This document shows positions 1 to 6,399 of a DNA stretch of 23,252 nt, piece by piece (the first letter of the stretch is position 1; every line of letters begins with the position of its first letter). Source of the stretch: a virus; IMG/VR virus record IMGVR_UViG_3300006802_000601, positions 1 through 23,252 of that record; one strand, written 5' to 3'. The translations under genes were made by a program, and so were the position numbers. The notes beneath the pieces were generated by a model. It did not search any database. It was not told where the DNA came from and saw only the letters and a program-made list of their open reading frames with translations.

Positions 1-1
1 A

Positions 2-136
2 GTATATCAACAGATGCGTAGGAGACAAGCGTTTCTATATCATACTAAGATGGGATCAGCAATAACTATAATGGTTCTATTACTATCTTACTTAATATAC
101 TCTTTAGTAGACATGATTATGGAGGTTAGTAGATGA
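2..136 (+). CDS. C-terminal part of a small single-TM protein (5' end cut by window or start at 14)
   Basis: The frame is open from the first base and ends at TGA 134-136. An internal ATG at 14 would give a 40-aa protein. The sequence has a basic start (MRRRQAF), then a hydrophobic stretch (AITIMVLLLSYLIYSLVDM), so it looks like one membrane segment with a positive N-terminal flank. Its stop overlaps the next start as ATGA, which suggests translational coupling to the following gene. It lies just upstream of the holin and endolysin genes, so a lysis role such as a spanin or accessory holin is possible but not shown. I do not recognise the family. The gene may begin outside the window. Confidence 0.5.
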   Translation, partial: VYQQMRRRQAFLYHTKMGSAITIMVLLLSYLIYSLVDMIMEVSR

Positions 137-324
137 TTAGCATACTGTTTAGCACACTAATAGCAACTACAGTTCCACAACAAGATGTTTACTACTGTAG
201 GCTTAGTTGGTTTGAAGAAGGCTCATGTATATACCAATGTCAAAATGGATATGAAAGATTTACATGGTCTGAAGAAGAAGCAATAGATGGCTGTAAATTA
301 ATGAAGAAACTTTATAAAACGTAA
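133..324 (+). CDS. small Cys-rich protein of the lysis module, possible signal peptide
   Basis: 63 aa. The start has a GGAG Shine-Dalgarno (SD) at about 121-124 and overlaps the previous stop (ATGA). The N-terminus (MISILFSTLIATTV) is hydrophobic and could be a short signal or anchor. The rest is polar with four cysteines (C22, C32, C36, C54) and several aromatic residues, which would suit a disulfide-stabilised periplasmic domain. I do not recognise the family. Position directly before the holin suggests a lysis or envelope role, which is inference only. No lipobox is evident. Confidence 0.6.
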   Translation: MISILFSTLIATTVPQQDVYYCRLSWFEEGSCIYQCQNGYERFTWSEEEAIDGCKLMKKLYKT

Positions 325-337
325 ATGGAGTAGATAA

Positions 338-778
338 ATGTTGCAACTATTGACAGGTTTATTACCAGTAGCAGAGAAGGTACTAGATAGGGTTATCCCT
401 GACCCTAAAGCTAAACAGAAAGCATTACAAGAGCTAGCTAAGTTAGAACAAGAAGGTGAATTAGCCAAGATAGAAGCTGAGTTTGCTGATTTAGATTCTG
501 CTAGAAAACGTGAAATGGAGATAGCCACATCAGTTGCTGCACCTTTCCTAAATAAAATAGTCACCCCTGTACTAGCACTTGGAACTGTATCTCTATCATT
601 TATACTATTTTGTGTTGTTATCTTTGTTGACGTAGATGTTAACTCAGGTGCTAAAGATATATTGATATACGTACTAGGTGCGTTAAATTCAGCTATGACA
701 ATGGTTCTTGCATATTATTTTGGATCTTCTATAGGCAGTAAAGACAAAGATGATAAGCTAGACACTCTTGTTAAGTAA
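338..778 (+). CDS. holin, GTA-type 3TM family
   Basis: 146 aa, with GGAG about 7 nt before the ATG. The N-terminal third is an amphipathic, charged helix (LPVAEKVLDRVIPDPKAKQK) followed by a Glu/Lys-rich coiled-coil-like stretch. Two clear membrane helices follow, around residues 75-100 (VLALGTVSLSFILFCVVIF) and 110-133 (ILIYVLGALNSAMTMVLAY), and the tail is charged (SKDKDDKLDTLVK). This layout matches the holin family first described in gene transfer agents (GTA_holin_3TM) and common in marine phages. Holins form membrane lesions that release the endolysin. The next gene is a predicted endolysin, and its upstream possible start overlaps this stop as TAATG. Confidence 0.8.
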   Translation: MLQLLTGLLPVAEKVLDRVIPDPKAKQKALQELAKLEQEGELAKIEAEFADLDSARKREMEIATSVAAPFLNKIVTPVLALGTVSLSFILFCVVIFVDVDVNSGAKDILIYVLGALNSAMTMVLAYYFGSSIGSKDKDDKLDTLVK

Positions 779-822
779 TGTTTGGTTTTGCACATTTATG
801 GTTTCCACCAGAAAGGAATTGT

Positions 823-1200
823 ATGGTAAATTTTGGTAAGTATTTTACTAGAGATGAGTTTGTTTGTAGTCATACTGGAGAAGCAAAGATGAATCAAGAC
901 TTTCTTGATAAGCTAAACCAGTTAAGAGAGTATTATAATAAGCCTATGATAATATCTTCTGGATACAGAGACATTACACACCCCATAGAAGCTACTAAAC
1001 GTAGTGGTGGTGCACATACTACTGGTTGTGCTGCTGATGTAATGGTAGATCGTGGTGATGCTTATAAAGTGCTTGAATTAGCGTTTAAAGTGGGTATGAC
1101 AGGCATAGGAGTAGCACAGAAGGGTAGTGCTAGGTTCTTACATTTGGACTCCATAGAAAGCTCTACAGAGCGTCCTAGACCTACTGTGTGGAGTTACTAA
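823..1200 (+). CDS. endolysin, peptidase M15 family (D-Ala-D-Ala-type metallopeptidase)
   Basis: 125 aa from ATG 823, which has AAAGGA 5-6 nt upstream. A longer 140-aa form from ATG 778 overlaps the holin stop (TAATG) but has no SD and adds a non-conserved 15-residue N-terminus, so I prefer 823. Family-defining zinc residues are visible: H65 and D72 in GGAHTTGCAADV, and H107 in RFLHLD, with the usual SSGYR at 45-49. This matches the single-domain Peptidase_M15 phage lysins that cleave peptide bonds in peptidoglycan stem peptides. No separate wall-binding domain or signal peptide is seen, so export would rely on the upstream holin. Its stop overlaps the stop of a convergent minus-strand gene. 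Confidence 0.85.
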   Translation: MVNFGKYFTRDEFVCSHTGEAKMNQDFLDKLNQLREYYNKPMIISSGYRDITHPIEATKRSGGAHTTGCAADVMVDRGDAYKVLELAFKVGMTGIGVAQKGSARFLHLDSIESSTERPRPTVWSY

Positions 1201-1316
1201 TTTAGTCTTAGTATATTAAACAGAGCTATAAGTACAAGTATAGGAGAAGCCATTACCAATGAAATAGCTATTGCTCCTACAATCATTAAAAACACAGAAT
1301 CATCTTTTTCTGCCAT
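1197..1316 (-). CDS. 39-aa membrane peptide
   Basis: Tiny gene with a good SD (GGGAG about 8 nt before the ATG). The product has a polar start (MAEKDDSV) then one long hydrophobic stretch (FLMIVGAIAISLVMASPILV and on), ending in NILRLN, so it is a single-span membrane peptide. Its start overlaps the end of the upstream gene by 17 nt, and its stop TAG (1197-1199) overlaps the stop of the convergent endolysin gene. It is the last gene of the leftward transcript. Function unknown. Confidence 0.55.
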   Translation of the reverse strand: MAEKDDSVFLMIVGAIAISLVMASPILVLIALFNILRLN

Positions 1317-1518
1317 CTAAGGTCTCCCAATGTAAGTATTCACATTCTAATCTGAGTTGTTCATCAGTAAGTTTAAATTGTGCTTTGCCTACTGCTTGTC
1401 CATCATCATATCCTGTTTGATAAGCAGTCTGCCATAGCTCATGTACTTGCTTTTGATTGTTAAACAACACAAGATAGCTTACAGTAACTCCTAGTATAAA
1501 TACAAGTATATTAGTCAT
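1300..1518 (-). CDS. small membrane-anchored protein
   Basis: 72 aa from ATG 1518. A GTG at 1530 in the same frame would add four residues. Residues 3-19 (NILVFILGVTVSYLVLF) form a membrane anchor, followed by a Gln- and Asp-rich soluble part (QTGYDDGQAVGKAQF) ending in a charged tail. The start lies inside the end of the preceding gene (8-nt overlap) and lacks a strong SD, so coupled translation is likely. Family not recognised. It sits downstream of the RNR gene in a run of three tiny genes. Confidence 0.6.
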   Translation of the reverse strand: MTNILVFILGVTVSYLVLFNNQKQVHELWQTAYQTGYDDGQAVGKAQFKLTDEQLRLECEYLHWETLDGRKR

Positions 1519-1651
1519 CAAAGTCCACACATATTCTAATTATAAAAAAGTCAATAACAAGATAACTACCACTATATAGGTAGTCATCTTGAGTATTAAC
1601 GTATTCAAAGCCTAGCATAAACCCTTTTATAGGTGAGTATGATATCTCCAT
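1511..1651 (-). CDS. 46-aa conserved-looking phage protein downstream of RNR
   Basis: The ATG at 1651-1649 shares a base with the RNR stop codon (TAATG), so it is probably translated by re-initiation after the RNR gene. The product starts MEISYSPIKGFMLGFEY and contains a short beta-rich pattern (SGSYLVIDFFIIRICVDF). Small proteins with a similar MEI-Y-P-GF-LG-EY opening occur near replication genes in marine phages as I recall them, but I cannot name a family. No catalytic motif is visible. It overlaps the next gene start by 8 nt. Confidence 0.55.
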   Translation of the reverse strand: MEISYSPIKGFMLGFEYVNTQDDYLYSGSYLVIDFFIIRICVDFDD

Positions 1652-3543
1652 TATTGCACCTCACAGCTTCCACTAGAACAAGCTAGTTCTTGAACTCCTT
1701 TAACATTATCTTCAACCTCTACCAAGCTATTCCAATCTATCTTAGATGGCGTAGCTTTTACTAGCTCTTCATACTGCTCTTTAGTACACTCCTCATATGG
1801 TGCTTGTCTGTAGCTACCACCATCATAAGGTAGGAATGATATGCCTGATATGTTATCAAAGTTCTTCCATACCCATGAGCCTACTTCAAGCCATTCTTCT
1901 TCTTTAACACTAATGGTTACACTAGGCTTATGTTCACACCAGTAGTTCTGATACATTAACCATATCTCCAGGTTATCTGTAACTGTTAAATCTTCCCTAA
2001 CTCTAGCACCATCTGGAGCTTTTATAGGAAACGAGAATACTACTGTTGAGTCTGGTTTCATAACACAATCTTCAGTATGTACTCCTACTTCTTGTAAAAA
2101 CTTTGACAAAGGGTCTTTTTTATCTCCACGAACCCTGCGTATGTAATAAGGACTATGCCTAGTGTGTATGCCACTGGAAGAGTCAACAAGCTGAGAAACA
2201 GTACCAGAGGGCTTAACACAAGTAATAGCAGTAGATTGAGGTATTCCAAGAAGAGTGGATAACTCAGCATTAGTTTTAACTGAAGTTTCTCTAAGTATTT
2301 GTAGGTTTTCTTTTGTTGTATCATTTACCTCTCCCATCATCTTATTATCTAAGATACCTGTTAAAGATACTCCAAGCAACCTTTCTTCTTCTGTGTTATT
2401 TTTCCACACTTTACGCAAGTAAGGAAACTTAGTTAATGTAGACTGCCAAGTACCAAGTATAGTTGCTATCTCTACCTTGTTCTTTAGCGTATCTAAAGTA
2501 TCTTCTGCCCTTACTACTACCTCTGTAAGGTTACAGAACTGATATGGACGTAAAATTATCTCACTACAGGGGTTTGTACCAAACTCAAAGTTATCATCTC
2601 TTCTACCATTCTTAGCTACCTGTCTCTTAGAAGCTGCTCTGCTAAATATACCTCTTTCACCAGATTTGCTTTCATATAGACTATGCCATTCTTTCATAAA
2701 CTGACTAACAGTAGGTTTTTCAGTATAAACAGCAGAGTTGTTTGCTAAAGCTCTTTGTGGATTATATTCCCACCATGCTCCATACTTACAATGACGCATC
2801 TTATCATCTTCTAGTTCTGATAAAGATATCATAGCTGATCTTCTTACACCACCAACTACAACAACTTCTCCAATCTTACACAACAAGTCGTGACAGTCTA
2901 TAGAAGATAGTTTCTTACCTACTGACTGTTTAAACTTAAATATAGTAAACTGAAACAACTGGTCTAGTGGTGCTGATCCTGATGCCCTACCACCAAATGT
3001 TTTTAATCTAGCACCTGCTGGTCTTACTTTAGATAAATCATACTTAGGAACTTCGCCACTATATAACAAAGCTATTAGCTGTCTTAATGCCTTAGCCCAA
3101 CCTTCTTTGCTATCTGCTACTGCTATGGTTGTATCTGACTCAAACAACTGCTCTGGTATCTCTGGTAGCTGTGATACATATTGCTGCTCTACACTAAACC
3201 CTACACCTGTACCACACAAGAGTATATACATAGCTTCATCAAAGGCTTTTGCATCATCTATAGGCAAGTATGAGCAGTTATAACCAGCGGTGTTGTCTCT
3301 ATCAAGTGCTTTACCAGCAGTCATTATAGCCCTCATGCTAGGCATTACTTCAAAGTTCTCTATAGCACTTTGTACTCTAGTAAGTGTTATAGGGTCTACC
3401 ATATGTCCATGTTCACTTTCTAAATGTTTTACCATAAAACCAACATAACGCTCTACTGATTCTTTCCAATCTTCTCTTCTACTTTGCTCTGGTAAGTACC
3501 TTGCGTATCTGCTCTTTGCAATAAATTGACTATATGTGTTCAT
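1651..3543 (-). CDS. nrdJ: ribonucleotide reductase, class II (adenosylcobalamin-dependent), monomeric type
   Basis: 630 aa. It reduces ribonucleotides to deoxyribonucleotides using a coenzyme-B12 radical and supplies precursors for phage DNA synthesis. The active site FGTNPCSEI gives N324, C326 (thiyl radical) and E328. C90 (GYNCSY) and C337 (QFCNLT) fit the redox pair; the C326 to C337 spacing of 11 equals that of the Lactobacillus enzyme. The C-terminal tail carries the C622/C627 pair (ACSSGSCEVQ) that re-reduces the active site. GVRRSA and CVKPSGTVSQ are further RNR signatures. An AGAGGA SD sits 9 nt before the ATG, which overlaps the preceding stop (ATGA). No small R2 subunit or thioredoxin is seen here, as expected for class II except that the electron donor would be from the host. 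Confidence 0.95.
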   Translation of the reverse strand: MNTYSQFIAKSRYARYLPEQSRREDWKESVERYVGFMVKHLESEHGHMVDPITLTRVQSAIENFEVMPSMRAIMTAGKALDRDNTAGYNCSYLPIDDAKAFDEAMYILLCGTGVGFSVEQQYVSQLPEIPEQLFESDTTIAVADSKEGWAKALRQLIALLYSGEVPKYDLSKVRPAGARLKTFGGRASGSAPLDQLFQFTIFKFKQSVGKKLSSIDCHDLLCKIGEVVVVGGVRRSAMISLSELEDDKMRHCKYGAWWEYNPQRALANNSAVYTEKPTVSQFMKEWHSLYESKSGERGIFSRAASKRQVAKNGRRDDNFEFGTNPCSEIILRPYQFCNLTEVVVRAEDTLDTLKNKVEIATILGTWQSTLTKFPYLRKVWKNNTEEERLLGVSLTGILDNKMMGEVNDTTKENLQILRETSVKTNAELSTLLGIPQSTAITCVKPSGTVSQLVDSSSGIHTRHSPYYIRRVRGDKKDPLSKFLQEVGVHTEDCVMKPDSTVVFSFPIKAPDGARVREDLTVTDNLEIWLMYQNYWCEHKPSVTISVKEEEWLEVGSWVWKNFDNISGISFLPYDGGSYRQAPYEECTKEQYEELVKATPSKIDWNSLVEVEDNVKGVQELACSSGSCEVQ

Positions 3544-3698
3544 TCAGTTAAATCCTCTTCTAATTGGTCTGCTTTATCTTCTACTTTATCTAAAAATCTA
3601 TCTACTATTTCTTCTGATGTTATATCTAATACTTCTAATAATGTTATCTCATCAAGTTGATAGAGCTTATCACAAATATCTCTAATTGTCAATGCCAT
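3540..3698 (-). CDS. 52-aa acidic protein upstream of RNR
   Basis: Short gene with a clear GGAG SD 7 nt before its ATG and a stop that overlaps the RNR start (ATGA), so it is probably coupled to RNR. The product is helical and strongly acidic (LDITSEEIVDRFLDKVEDKA, ending QLEEDLTE). I recall small proteins with an L-EVL-I-SEE-V-RF pattern beside RNR genes in marine podoviruses, but no function is known to me. A role linked to RNR is inference from coupling alone. Confidence 0.65.
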   Translation of the reverse strand: MALTIRDICDKLYQLDEITLLEVLDITSEEIVDRFLDKVEDKADQLEEDLTE

Positions 3699-3700
3699 AA

Positions 3701-4000
3701 TTAACTCCAGTTAATACCTTTAGTTTCTTCTAGCAACTTTATCATCTTATCAAGATACCATCTTGCTTTCTTAGCATCTTCAATAGGCTTACCTTTACTA
3801 AACAACCTAGAACCTGTGTACTTAATTACGTTACCTTGACAGTATGATATAGCCTCATACTTACCTAACACATCTACTATATAGTCTATTGTTTCTATGT
3901 TCCCACTGTTATAGTGTGGCGGGTGATTAACATTGTCCATATCTTCCCATAAAGAGTCTTTCTGTTTTTCCCACTTTTGTACTTCATCTTTTATAAGCAT
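3701..4000 (-). CDS. DUF3310 family protein
   Basis: 99 aa. The core NHPPHYNSGNIETIDYIVDV (about residues 25-44), followed by YCQGNVIKY and KKARWYLDKMIKLL, is the DUF3310 pattern found across phages. T7 gp1.7, described as a nucleotide kinase, belongs to or resembles this group, so a role in nucleotide metabolism is plausible but not shown by any motif here (no Walker A). AAGGA lies 7-8 nt before the ATG; M21, just before the conserved core, is an alternative start. The first 17 nt overlap the end of the phosphoesterase gene. It ends 2 nt before the 52-aa gene. Confidence 0.85.
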   Translation of the reverse strand: MLIKDEVQKWEKQKDSLWEDMDNVNHPPHYNSGNIETIDYIVDVLGKYEAISYCQGNVIKYTGSRLFSKGKPIEDAKKARWYLDKMIKLLEETKGINWS

Positions 4001-4754
4001 ATTTTTTCCTTAAATAATCTAAGCTAACAAACATTTCATCAAACTGTCCATCTTTTACTTCATGTAATACTACTAAACCTCTCCAATGATTATTACCCTG
4101 ATTACCCATGTATTCTTCATTGTGTAAATAACAAGAACCAGCAATAATACAAGTAATAGATGATCCATCTGCTCTTCTACCGTATGCCACTTGTCTGCCT
4201 TGTTGGTGTCCTACAACACAACTCTGGTGAGTCTTAGAAATCATACATGAAGCTGATCCTATCGGTCTACCCATAACACCACTAACTAGGTAATGAGAGT
4301 AAACCACACCATCAATAATAACAGGATCAAGGAAATCAAACACCTCCCAACCAGCTTCTGCGTATCTGAGATCATCAATACCAATAGTGCCGTAGAGTTT
4401 AGGGTCTCCTTCTGTTGCTCTGTCAATTCTGTTTTCGTGGTTGCCAAGCGTGAGAACCATTCTTGGTCTATATTGCTTCTTCTTATCTTTTCTACATTTT
4501 TCATTGTAATCCCTCAAAGGTGCTAATAAAATATTCATACCTTTAACTGCTGCTTTAATATCATCTTTATATCTTCTGCCTTCAAATGACTTTTTACCAA
4601 CATCATAGCTTGATAGTGATGGCATATCTGCAAAGTCACCAATCTGAATTAAAACATCTGGCTTCTTCTCTACTATATATTGTCCAATCCACTCCAAGTA
4701 AGATAAATCAACACCTGGTTTTACTTGAGTGTCGGGTATAATTAAATGTTTCAA
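3984..4754 (-). CDS. metallophosphoesterase (calcineurin-like)
   Basis: 256 aa with the metal-binding motifs of the calcineurin-like fold in order: D8 with Q10 (IPDTQ, in place of the usual D-x-H), D40 (IGDFAD), N105/H106 (LGNHENR), H154 and H183 (VVGHQQG). Phage members are typically annotated as phosphoesterases or DNA-repair-like nucleases; the substrate cannot be told from sequence. The start is a TTG at 4754-4752. It overlaps the preceding TGA stop, has GGAAAGG about 7 nt upstream, and is the only start that keeps the conserved LIIPDTQ strand. The gene sits between the PD-(D/E)XK nuclease and DUF3310 genes. Confidence 0.88.
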   Translation of the reverse strand: MKHLIIPDTQVKPGVDLSYLEWIGQYIVEKKPDVLIQIGDFADMPSLSSYDVGKKSFEGRRYKDDIKAAVKGMNILLAPLRDYNEKCRKDKKKQYRPRMVLTLGNHENRIDRATEGDPKLYGTIGIDDLRYAEAGWEVFDFLDPVIIDGVVYSHYLVSGVMGRPIGSASCMISKTHQSCVVGHQQGRQVAYGRRADGSSITCIIAGSCYLHNEEYMGNQGNNHWRGLVVLHEVKDGQFDEMFVSLDYLRKKYAYKR

Positions 4755-5092
4755 TGGTTAACCTTTCCCAAAAGTTTAAAATAATATTCAGCATCAACAA
4801 TAGCTAAAGGTTTACTTCTGTTTTGCTTGACTATCACTACTGGTTCTGCTCCTCTACAGTTAGTGCTTGCTTGCTCATAAAAACCATATACTGCTACCTT
4901 TTGTCTTGACTTACATTCAATAGATATATTAGCTTTCTCTCTTGCTGTAGGACTTAATAGCACATCTTCACCACCACAACCCATAGATGTTGACCTAACA
5001 TCATCAGTCTGTAAATGTAATTTCGATACTATCTGATCCCTCACCCACTGTTGTAACATTCTTCCCTTGTTCTTTCTGCTGCTGGTTTTCAA
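4751..5092 (-). CDS. PD-(D/E)XK-type endonuclease, Holliday-junction-resolvase-like
   Basis: 113 aa. E42/D43 (CGGEDVLLS) and E59-C-K61 (SIECKSRQK) fit the PD-(D/E)XK nuclease core; the pattern RSTSMG-GGEDVLLSP-A is typical of small phage endonucleases often called Holliday junction resolvases. It probably cuts branched or host DNA during replication or maturation. The start is TTG at 5092-5090, with GAGG 9 nt upstream. The internal ATG at 5059 would remove the basic KNKGR segment that normally belongs to the domain, so TTG is preferred. That start puts the first 89 nt inside the preceding gene. The stop overlaps the TTG start of the phosphoesterase gene. Confidence 0.78.
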   Translation of the reverse strand: MKTSSRKNKGRMLQQWVRDQIVSKLHLQTDDVRSTSMGCGGEDVLLSPTAREKANISIECKSRQKVAVYGFYEQASTNCRGAEPVVIVKQNRSKPLAIVDAEYYFKLLGKVNH

Positions 5093-5342
5093 AATATATA
5101 ACCTCTTTTTTAGTTATCCATTTCTTAGGAATGTGCATACGAGTATTAGAGTGATCTATTGATATTGTAGAAGCAATACAGATAGCTTCTTTATTTTCAT
5201 CTACTACATAACCAACTGTAATACATTTATGCGTTTCTGCTGTGGCTGTCTCTTCCCAACCACAGTCTGCTACAGCATCTTGCCAAACTATTCTATATAC
5301 TCTGGTAGAGTCCACATTTGGTCTTTTTGCTTTCTTATCCAC
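5004..5342 (-). CDS. conserved phage protein of unknown function
   Basis: 112 aa, with a GTG start supported by AAGGA 8 nt upstream. The central part (YRIVWQDAVADCGWEET, then ITVGYVVDENKEAICIA and MHIPKKWI) has the look of a small all-beta protein that I recall as common in T7-like and other phage replication modules, without a known function. The C-terminal third (YFENQQQKEQGKNVTTVGEG) is low-complexity and encoded over the start of the nuclease gene. The first 55 nt overlap the exonuclease gene end. The long overlaps on both sides are unusual but each end has its own ribosome-binding logic. Confidence 0.65.
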   Translation of the reverse strand: MDKKAKRPNVDSTRVYRIVWQDAVADCGWEETATAETHKCITVGYVVDENKEAICIASTISIDHSNTRMHIPKKWITKKEVIYFENQQQKEQGKNVTTVGEGSDSIEITFTD

Positions 5343-5974
5343 AATAACTGTCCTTGTTCTAGTAAGTATTCTCTATTGTATTTATATTCTTCAAGCACTG
5401 CGTTATATAAATCTTTTTCATCTTCTAAGTCTGCAAGTATCTTTTCTGCTCTTTTATCTCCAATACCTTTTAATCCTGGAATGTTATCTGTTCTGTCTCC
5501 TGTTAATAATTGTTTATAGAAATGTTTTATTGTTTCTTTCTCTGATAGATAATAAAGATCGTTTCTTTGAAAGTTATAGTGCCAACCTCTGATATTATCT
5601 AAATCTTTATCAATAGTACATATGACATAATCTTGTTCATTCATCTCATATGCTTTTATTCCTATGGCATCATCAGCTTCTTGGTTCTCCTGTACTTCAA
5701 AGCCCCATGCTTTCTCCATGTATTCTCTAAGTATAGGTAAGTGTTTAGGCTTACCTGACTTTCTGTGTCCTTTGTAGCTTTGTGTCTTAGCTATCTTGTC
5801 TCTATAATTATTACTACCAGTTAGGTAGCCAACTGCATCATCACAGTTGGCATTTATAAACACTAACTCCTCTAAATATTCTGCTAATTTGTTGATGGCG
5901 TATTCTTGCTTATAATCTTCACAACCAAACCCTATTTTATAGGCTAGGATATCACCATCAACTATAGCAATCAT
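5288..5974 (-). CDS. 5'-3' exonuclease (T7 gp6-like, PIN/H3TH)
   Basis: 228 aa. Metal-binding acidic residues are in the expected order: D6/D8 (IVDGDIL), E99/D101/D102 (NQEADDAIG), D122/D124/D126 (TIDKDLD) and D160/D163 (TGDRTDNIPG). A helix-3-turn-helix DNA-binding segment (GLKGIGDKRAEKIL, 167-180) follows. This is the flap endonuclease/5'-3' exonuclease family; T7 gp6 removes RNA primers, degrades host DNA and assists recombination. The ATG shares a base with the SSB stop (TAATG) and has GGAG 10 nt upstream. Confidence 0.92.
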   Translation of the reverse strand: MIAIVDGDILAYKIGFGCEDYKQEYAINKLAEYLEELVFINANCDDAVGYLTGSNNYRDKIAKTQSYKGHRKSGKPKHLPILREYMEKAWGFEVQENQEADDAIGIKAYEMNEQDYVICTIDKDLDNIRGWHYNFQRNDLYYLSEKETIKHFYKQLLTGDRTDNIPGLKGIGDKRAEKILADLEDEKDLYNAVLEEYKYNREYLLEQGQLLWIRKQKDQMWTLPEYIE

Positions 5975-6390
5975 TAGAGAACATCTCCATCATCTTCTTC
6001 ACCATCATTAGGCTCTTCATAGGCTACTAGCTTGTCTATAACGAGTCTACGCAAACTAGGCGATCTTCCCTTACCAAACTTGCCTTCCCAATCATAATAG
6101 CTTACTATAGCAACTGCAACAGAACCATTACCTATAGCAATATCAGATAAATCATTACCTTCTGAGTCTATTACCTTGATAGGTCTTTTACTTTTACAAA
6201 CAATAAAATCACCCTTTTCTGGCTTATCAGCTTTGTTGTTAACTGATAGTCCTATCTTCTCAAGAGCTTTTACTGCTGGTTCTGATAAGTTGCACAAGTC
6301 AACTGTGTACTTCTCTGCCATAGCATTAATTTTGTTATGAAAACACCACATAATGTTGGCTTTGATCTTAACTGGTTTAGCTACTTCCAT
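5974..6390 (-). CDS. single-stranded DNA-binding protein, T7 gp2.5-like
   Basis: 138 aa, with a strong AAGGAG SD 6 nt before the ATG. It lies between the polymerase and exonuclease genes, the usual place of gp2.5-type SSB in T7-like phages. The body carries an OB-fold-like alternation of basic and hydrophobic strands (KGDFIVCKSKRPIKVID, GSVAVAIVSYYDW). The C-terminus is very acidic (EEPNDGEEDDGDVL), the hallmark tail by which such SSBs contact polymerase and helicase. The terminal aromatic residue typical of T7 gp2.5 is absent (ends V-L). The assignment rests on the tail, size and context more than on residue-level identity. Confidence 0.8.
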   Translation of the reverse strand: MEVAKPVKIKANIMWCFHNKINAMAEKYTVDLCNLSEPAVKALEKIGLSVNNKADKPEKGDFIVCKSKRPIKVIDSEGNDLSDIAIGNGSVAVAIVSYYDWEGKFGKGRSPSLRRLVIDKLVAYEEPNDGEEDDGDVL

Positions 6391-6399
6391 AGTTTCTCC

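Noticed and set aside
2085-2324. 79-codon minus-strand frame inside the RNR gene
   Set aside because: It is a shifted frame of the strongly supported RNR gene; the Leu-rich product is a by-product of codon composition.
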